Shown here piece by piece: positions 59,161-64,000 of a DNA stretch of 64,000 nucleotides (position 1 is the first letter of the stretch; each line of letters begins with the position of its first letter). The position numbers were made by a program, and so were the translations under genes. Source of the DNA: Cephalopachus bancanus (taxonomy: Eukaryota > Chordata > Mammalia > Primates > Tarsiidae); assembly GCA_027257055.1 (NCBI GenBank), contig JAPVLO010000138.1, positions 4,340,001-4,404,000 of the forward strand, read 5' to 3'. A model generated the notes under the pieces. That model was not told where the DNA came from and made no database searches. It saw nothing but the letters and a program-made list of their open reading frames with translations.

Positions 59161-59595
59161 CATACTTTAGAGAATGTCCCCACTGGACTTTCTACTTATT
59201 TTAATCACAATGACTTTTTTCAGTGACACACACAAATACTATTATATTTGTTGGAATCTGACATTTCCTTCTAGGAGACTTAAAAGCTCAACTCTTCCAA
59301 AGTCAACCTAAATCTTTTTTCTCTTCCCTGAGTTCTATAACTCGGGATCTTGTTTGTCCAAGAATGTCACAAAGGCTATAACAATAATACTTCTTTCAAA
59401 CTCACCCACTTTCCCAAAAGGTTCCCCTAAATATTCTTTAGATTTGCCTATACCTCCTCCTGTTTGCTCGCTCTCGTAATTTGCAAAATATAAGATAAAG
59501 TAGACAAGTCACAAATAAATAACTTGAACTTTCACATCATGCTGTACACAAAAAAGCAAGCTCATGAATCAAGAATTGAGTCTTAATAGTACCAC
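59161..59595. other. Unassigned DNA
   Basis: No repeat or exon recognised. Confidence 0.35.
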
Positions 59596-60239
59596 AAAGT
59601 TTCCTTCATCTACTTCATTGCTATTTTCCTTCACAAGGGTTAAAATTATTATAATTTGTGCTACCAGTGTGTTGTCAGATGTGCTCTTGAGCTTTCTATA
59701 TATGGAATCATAAAGGACATACCTTTCCATGTTTGCTTTCTTTGGCTTGACGTTAGACTTCATCTTCTGCCATAGCTGTTCATTTTCTTTGCTGTGTGGT
59801 ATTCCTTCCCACAAATATGCCATAAATGATTGATCCTTTCTAGTCTTAATGAATATTTCAGTTGCTTTCAGTGTGTAGCCACAACAAATAATGTTTGAAA
59901 CATGCATATGCAGTTTTTTATGAACACATGCATGCATTTCTTTCTAATGGGTAATAAGCTTAAGATTGGAATTGTTGGAACATAGAATTTTGTCAGCCAT
60001 TAGTACTCAACAGTTATACAAAGGGGTTGTGTTAAGAATTCCAACTAACTTGTATAAAAAATACAATATTAAAATCATTCATATTTGTAAATATAGTCGT
60101 TTTGGAAGGTATAGTGAATTTCATGGTGTATTTCATTTGCATTTCTCTGATGAATAATAATGTAGAAAACTTTTTCTTATATTATCTATGCAAGCATCTT
60201 ATTTTGTGAAGTGCCTGTAACTTATTTTTCTATTGAATC

Positions 60240-60600
60240 ACCTTTATTTTTCTCATTAATTTGTATGATATATGTCACATATATGCATCTATTGTTGCAA
60301 TATGTTTGTATATATGATATTAACATATAATTCCCATAAAGTGGCAATTTTGCACATAATTTATATGTAATATATCTTATAAATTGTAACTGCTAAAATT
60401 TATATATACTTTGTATATTAATAATGTTTTAAAATATACTAAATATGTATACATTATATAGTCTAAATATATATAACTACATATTATATGTAATCTGCAT
60501 ATACTAAATATATACCCCATATAGTTATACATTCTTGTAAATATTAAAATATATATTAAAATATATGTAATTATATATTATGGTTTAATAGTGTCTTCTA
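60240..60600. repeat. AT-rich tract
   Basis: Dense 'atatat', 'tatatac' and 'aaatatata' motifs over about 360 bases within the L1M. Confidence 0.75.
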
Positions 60601-61648
60601 ATTATCACATTTTAAAACTTTAATGTAGTTTAATGCATTTATTTGGTTTGTATAGTGAACATTTTTAGTGACTTATTTATACATCTCTTTCTACCTCAAA
60701 ATGGAGAAGATTCTTCTCTATTGCTTTTAGAACTTTTAATGTTTTTCTAGAATTCAGATAAGGGTCAAGTTATAAACATCTAATTGACTGAGAACCATGT
60801 AATGAAGAGTCAGTCTTTTTCTCTTTGCATTGTTGTGGCACTTTTTATATCAATTAGCTGAGCACAGATACATGCATCTGGTTCTGGACTGTCTTTCTGT
60901 TCTGTAGGTCAGTTTTTCTGTACTTGCAACACCATAATAATGCCTTTATTAGCTGTAGATTTAGAAGAAGCCCTGCTATATGGTAAAGGAGCCTTCCAAC
61001 ATTTTTCTTCTTGATACTGAACCAGCTATTCATAGTCTTTTGTATTTTAACTTAAGATTTAAAAACAGCTTATCAAATTTCATGCCCAAAACAAAACAAA
61101 AAGATATTGGGCTATTGGAATTGGAATTGGCATTGCATTGAATCTATAGTTCAACTTACAGGTAATTGATACCCTCAGAATAAGGAGTCTTCTAAGTCAT
61201 AAACTTACCATCTTTTGATCTTCTTTAGTGGCTTTCAACCTTTTAGTTTTCATTGTAGAGGTCTTGCACATTTTTTATCTTATTTTATTTCCAGATATTT
61301 GATACTTTTTATATTAAGGTGAGTGATATATTTATGATTTCATTTTCTATTATTTGCTGCTTGTATATAAACCTCAATTGATTTGTATACAATGACATTA
61401 TACAATCTATGGATACATTTTACATATTAATGTTTATTTTTGTCTTCTTTTTCTATAGATATTGAAAGAATTGTATTAAATTCTCTGAATGTAATCATAA
61501 ATGTACATGATTTTTCTTTTAATTCTGTCAGGTTTTACTTTAGATATGTACAACTTTGGACCTTTGTGTACTTTTGTGTTGACCTATATCGTTATGAAGT
61601 GTTTCTCTTTATCTCTCTTAATCTTCCTGCCTTAAAAATCTAACTAGT

Positions 61649-61929
61649 CTGCCAGGCTCAGTGGCTCAGCCTGTAACCCCGCGCCTTTGGGAGGCTGAGG
61701 TGAGTAGATTGCCTGAGCCCGCGGGTTCGAGACCCGCCTGGGCAGCGAGACCTCATCTCTACAATAAATCAAAAGATCAGCCGGGCGTGGTAGCGCATGT
61801 CTGTAATTCCGGCTACTTGGAAGGTTGAGGCAGAAGGATGGCCAGAGCCCAGCAGGTCGAGGCTGCGGTGGCTGGGAGCAGCCACTGCACTCCAGTGTGG
61901 GCAACAGAGTGAGACTCCAACTCAAAAAA
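61649..61929 (+). mobile_element. Young lemur-type Alu with 15-bp target-site duplication
   Basis: Sense Alu from 'ctgccaggctcagtggctca' to 'gagactccaactc' and a short A-run. The 15-bp repeat 'aaaaatctaactagt' lies at 61634-61648 and 61930-61944. It has the CpG-rich left arm 'gcccgcgggttcgagacccg' and the lemur linker. One of the youngest elements in the window. Confidence 0.97.
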
Positions 61930-62549
61930 AAAAATCTAACTAGTATAAAATCAAAATAGATACAACCATCCTATATTTTTTAGTCTTTTGAATGGAAGGC
62001 TTAATTATATACATTTAATGTGATTGTAAATATATTTGGGTTTGATTGCCCTTCTGCAATTTGTTTTTTATTTTTATTTTTTGTTCCTTTATTACTATTC
62101 TCCTGACTTTGTGTTTTCTTTAGTTTTTTAGGCAAAGGTTTTATGTACTCTTCCAGCAGTGACACTCGAGGTTGTATTATGCATTGATATCTTACCATAT
62201 ATGTTAAATCTTTCTTTAACCCCTTTTGAACAATGAAAGCTACAATTTAAGCCTCTCCTGATTTCTTTGACATTATTGATATGTGATAAATATTGAAAGA
62301 CAGTATTATTGTCATTTTCACATAGTTAGCTTATTTTAACAACATTCACGTATACTTATCGTTTTCTGTGTTTTCTATGTCTTCCTGCAGTTTTATGCTT
62401 CCATCTGTTATCATTTTCCATCACACTGAAAAATTCATTATTTCTTGTAATGAAGGTTTGTCATTAGGTTTCATAAGACACCTTTATTTTACCTTTAATT
62501 TTAAAGACAATTTCTGGGGGTTTTGAATTCTAGGTTGGCAAAATTCCCC

Positions 62550-63040
62550 CCATCAGAGACGTTATGTTCAATAATTTGCTAGAATAACCTATAGAACTAA
62601 AAAAAAGAGTACTTTCGCATTGTTACCAATTTATTAAAAACAACCCAGGAATGTCGAAGGGAAAAGATACAGGAGGAGGGGTTGGGGGAGGGGTCGATGT
62701 GCCGATCTGTGTCTTCTTTGGATGCTGGTTGATATATTCACCAACCCAGAAGCTCCCTGCCTCCTGTGTTTAGAGGTTTACATAGGCATGGTTGATTAAA
62801 TCATTGGTCACTGAACTCAGCCTCCTGCTCCTTTGCCCTCCTAGAAGGACAAGGTGGAATTGAAAGTTCTGACTGACTAATCATGACTTGGTCTTTCTGT
62901 AGATCAGCCCCATCCTGACACTGTTGAGGCACACTCCCTTGGCCAGGAGTCCTAGAGTTTTAGCAGCTCTGTGCCAGGAACTGGAACAAAGACCAAACCT
63001 TTACTGTTTATCATACTACACTAGCTTTCCCAAGAAGTGA
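62550..63040 (+). mobile_element. LTR-like repeat, family uncertain
   Basis: The order 'tcagagacgttatgttcaat', 'accaatttattaaaaacaac', 'ttcaccaacccagaagctcc', 'catggttgattaaatcattg', 'ctgactgactaatcatgact', 'agatcagccccatcctgaca', 'ctctgtgccaggaactggaa' and 'aaagaccaaacctttactg' matches a common mammalian LTR I know by pattern but cannot name with confidence. About 490 bp. It adjoins the L1M end. Confidence 0.6.
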
Positions 63041-63094
63041 TCTGTACACAGATTTGTCATCAGAAGAGAAGGTGTGTGCTCTCCTCCTTTGAAG

Positions 63095-63215
63095 TATAAC
63101 CCTGGGCTCAATACTGAACTTTCTTAAATCTCACTTTCCTTGTCTATAAATGGTAAGAATAAGGTCATATTAGGTAGCTCTATGAGAGAAGTTAATGATA
63201 TCAAACCAATTTTAA
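63095..63215 (+). repeat. MIR SINE fragment
   Basis: 'ctcactttccttgtctataa', 'atggtaagaataaggtcata' and 'agctctatgagagaagttaa' follow the MIR core. Confidence 0.6.
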
Positions 63216-63954
63216 ACTAAAAATCTCCATAAATATATTTGTTGTCATTTCTTTTATCAGAACTCTGCACATATATCTTGAGGCACTTTTAATTGTTCAT
63301 ATCTTTCTTGTAGCTAACTTCATCACATTGCCAATTATAGTTAAAACAAACAATCAAGTTGTTATTCAATTGTGCAGGATAACCAGCTAATCCATTATTG
63401 AACTTGGAACATTATGTTGAATTATATACCTTAAATGTCAAGGAAAGGCCTTTAAATTAGCCAACTGCAGTAATGGGATTTTAACCTTAGTTGGCTTGCC
63501 AAAGACTTTTTAATTGATTGCAATGTTAAGTTTGCTGAAACTACTAACATAAGAAAATTGAGCTGCCAGTTGTTTTAAAAATAATAGGATGAATGAGAAT
63601 AAGTTGGACGGAATAGTTTTTTTTTTAAGACAGATATTATGTTGAAAATCAATCAAGCATAAATAATGTCTATACAATATATTCAGACTCTATTAGGCCA
63701 GAATTCGTGTAACAGAAAAGCATACGATATTTTTTTTTCCTTTATACAGCACCAAATAATGGGAATTAAGGCTCACAGTGATGAAGTCTGGTGCACCGCA
63801 ATCACCAGACCTAAATTCCACATTGTCAGGCAGTTAAAATGATATTTTGGGAAATTACAGTGTGATGTCTATTTGTGAACCAGCAGAGTTTTCATGCACT
63901 CACACTTAGTTTGCGTGAATACAATGAAATGCTTCATAAAGATCTTTGAACCTG
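63216..63954. other. Unique-looking AT-rich DNA, possible conserved non-coding block
   Basis: No repeat recognised. 63290-63560 has many homeodomain-like motifs (TTAATTG, AATTA, CAATC) and no sign of repeat decay. No open frame of note. Confidence 0.4.
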
Positions 63955-64000
63955 GAAAAAAGAGAGAAAAGAAGAGAGGAAAAAAGGGAAAGGAGAAGGG
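63955..64000 (+). repeat. Polypurine tract at window end
   Basis: 46 bases consisting solely of A and G from the last 'ggaaaaaagagag' to the end; it may continue beyond the window. Confidence 0.9.

Larger units (their letters stand above)
59600..62545 (-). mobile_element. Long, very old L1M, antisense
   Basis: Read antisense it runs from the 3' UTR ('tatggaatcataaaggacat' near 59701) through the ORF2 C terminus ('catttgcatttctctgatga' 60133), the RT region ('ggcattgcattgaatctata' 61129, 'gtggctttcaacct' 61229), and the endonuclease-to-ORF1 portion ('acatttaatgtgattgtaaa' 62011, 'ttcttgtaatgaaggtttgt' 62443, 'ttgaattctaggttggc' 62523). An AT-rich expansion (60240-60600) and a young Alu interrupt it. 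No usable frame. Confidence 0.75.

Noticed and set aside
1..64000. CRISPR arrays, tRNA or rRNA genes, bacterial operons
   Set aside because: No regularly spaced repeats, no cloverleaf with A/B boxes outside SINEs, no ribosomal sequence, and codon-poor AT-rich vertebrate-type DNA.

Overview
This window looks like gene-poor, AT-rich intergenic (or deep intronic) DNA from a primate of the lemur branch (Strepsirrhini, probably Lemuriformes). The main evidence is the SINEs. The window holds about a dozen Alu elements, and the youngest share a block ('acaataaatcaaaa' right after 'gagacctcatctct') that human Alus lack. I see none of the tRNA-derived SINEs expected in galagos and lorises. Two LINE-1 copies of one recent L1 lineage carry a 3' UTR that I do not recognise as a human L1 type. 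The species call is inference; the element classes are well supported. I found no protein-coding exon, tRNA, rRNA, CRISPR array or bacterial-type operon. Every open frame that looks like a protein is LINE-1 debris; the rest are short chance frames. Layout: 1-2.6 kb has an old L1M 3' end and two Alus. 2.6-9.6 kb is one nearly full-length minus-strand L1 (3' UTR, ORF2, ORF1, 5' UTR) broken by an Alu in ORF2 and by a second short L1 3' end near the ORF1/ORF2 junction. 9.6-14.8 kb holds an L1 tail, a possible ERVL-like fragment and an MLT1 LTR. 14.8-19.9 kb is an old plus-strand L1M into which a 5'-truncated younger L1 (with a recognisable but broken reverse transcriptase frame) and then an Alu were inserted, each with clear target-site duplications. 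20-26 kb is mostly unassigned, with small L2 pieces. 26.3-28.6 kb is a decayed ERVL pol fragment on the minus strand, followed by an L2. 31-35.5 kb has MER5A, an Alu and a long minus-strand L1M carrying pyrimidine and TG microsatellites. 36-45 kb has an MLT1 LTR, MIRs, a truncated Alu, an unassigned CpG-bearing block near 41 kb, an LTR-like repeat and a MER5-like element. 47-51 kb has an old Alu and an L1M 3' end. 54.6-55.5 kb is a cluster of two Alus, a TG/CG tract and a fresh 135-bp tandem duplication. 56-58.3 kb has an old Alu, an L1M containing a 54-bp nearly perfect inverted repeat, and AT-rich DNA. 59.6-62.5 kb is a minus-strand L1M split by a young Alu; an LTR-like element, a MIR and a polypurine tract close the window. 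There is no gene network to describe. The elements are related by insertion order, which can be read from nested target-site duplications. The most noteworthy observations are local rearrangements (tandem duplication, inverted repeat, reused Alu target site), a potential three-way-junction fold at 23.5 kb, and one unassigned block at 40.9-41.7 kb. I saw no convincing evidence of a new biological system.
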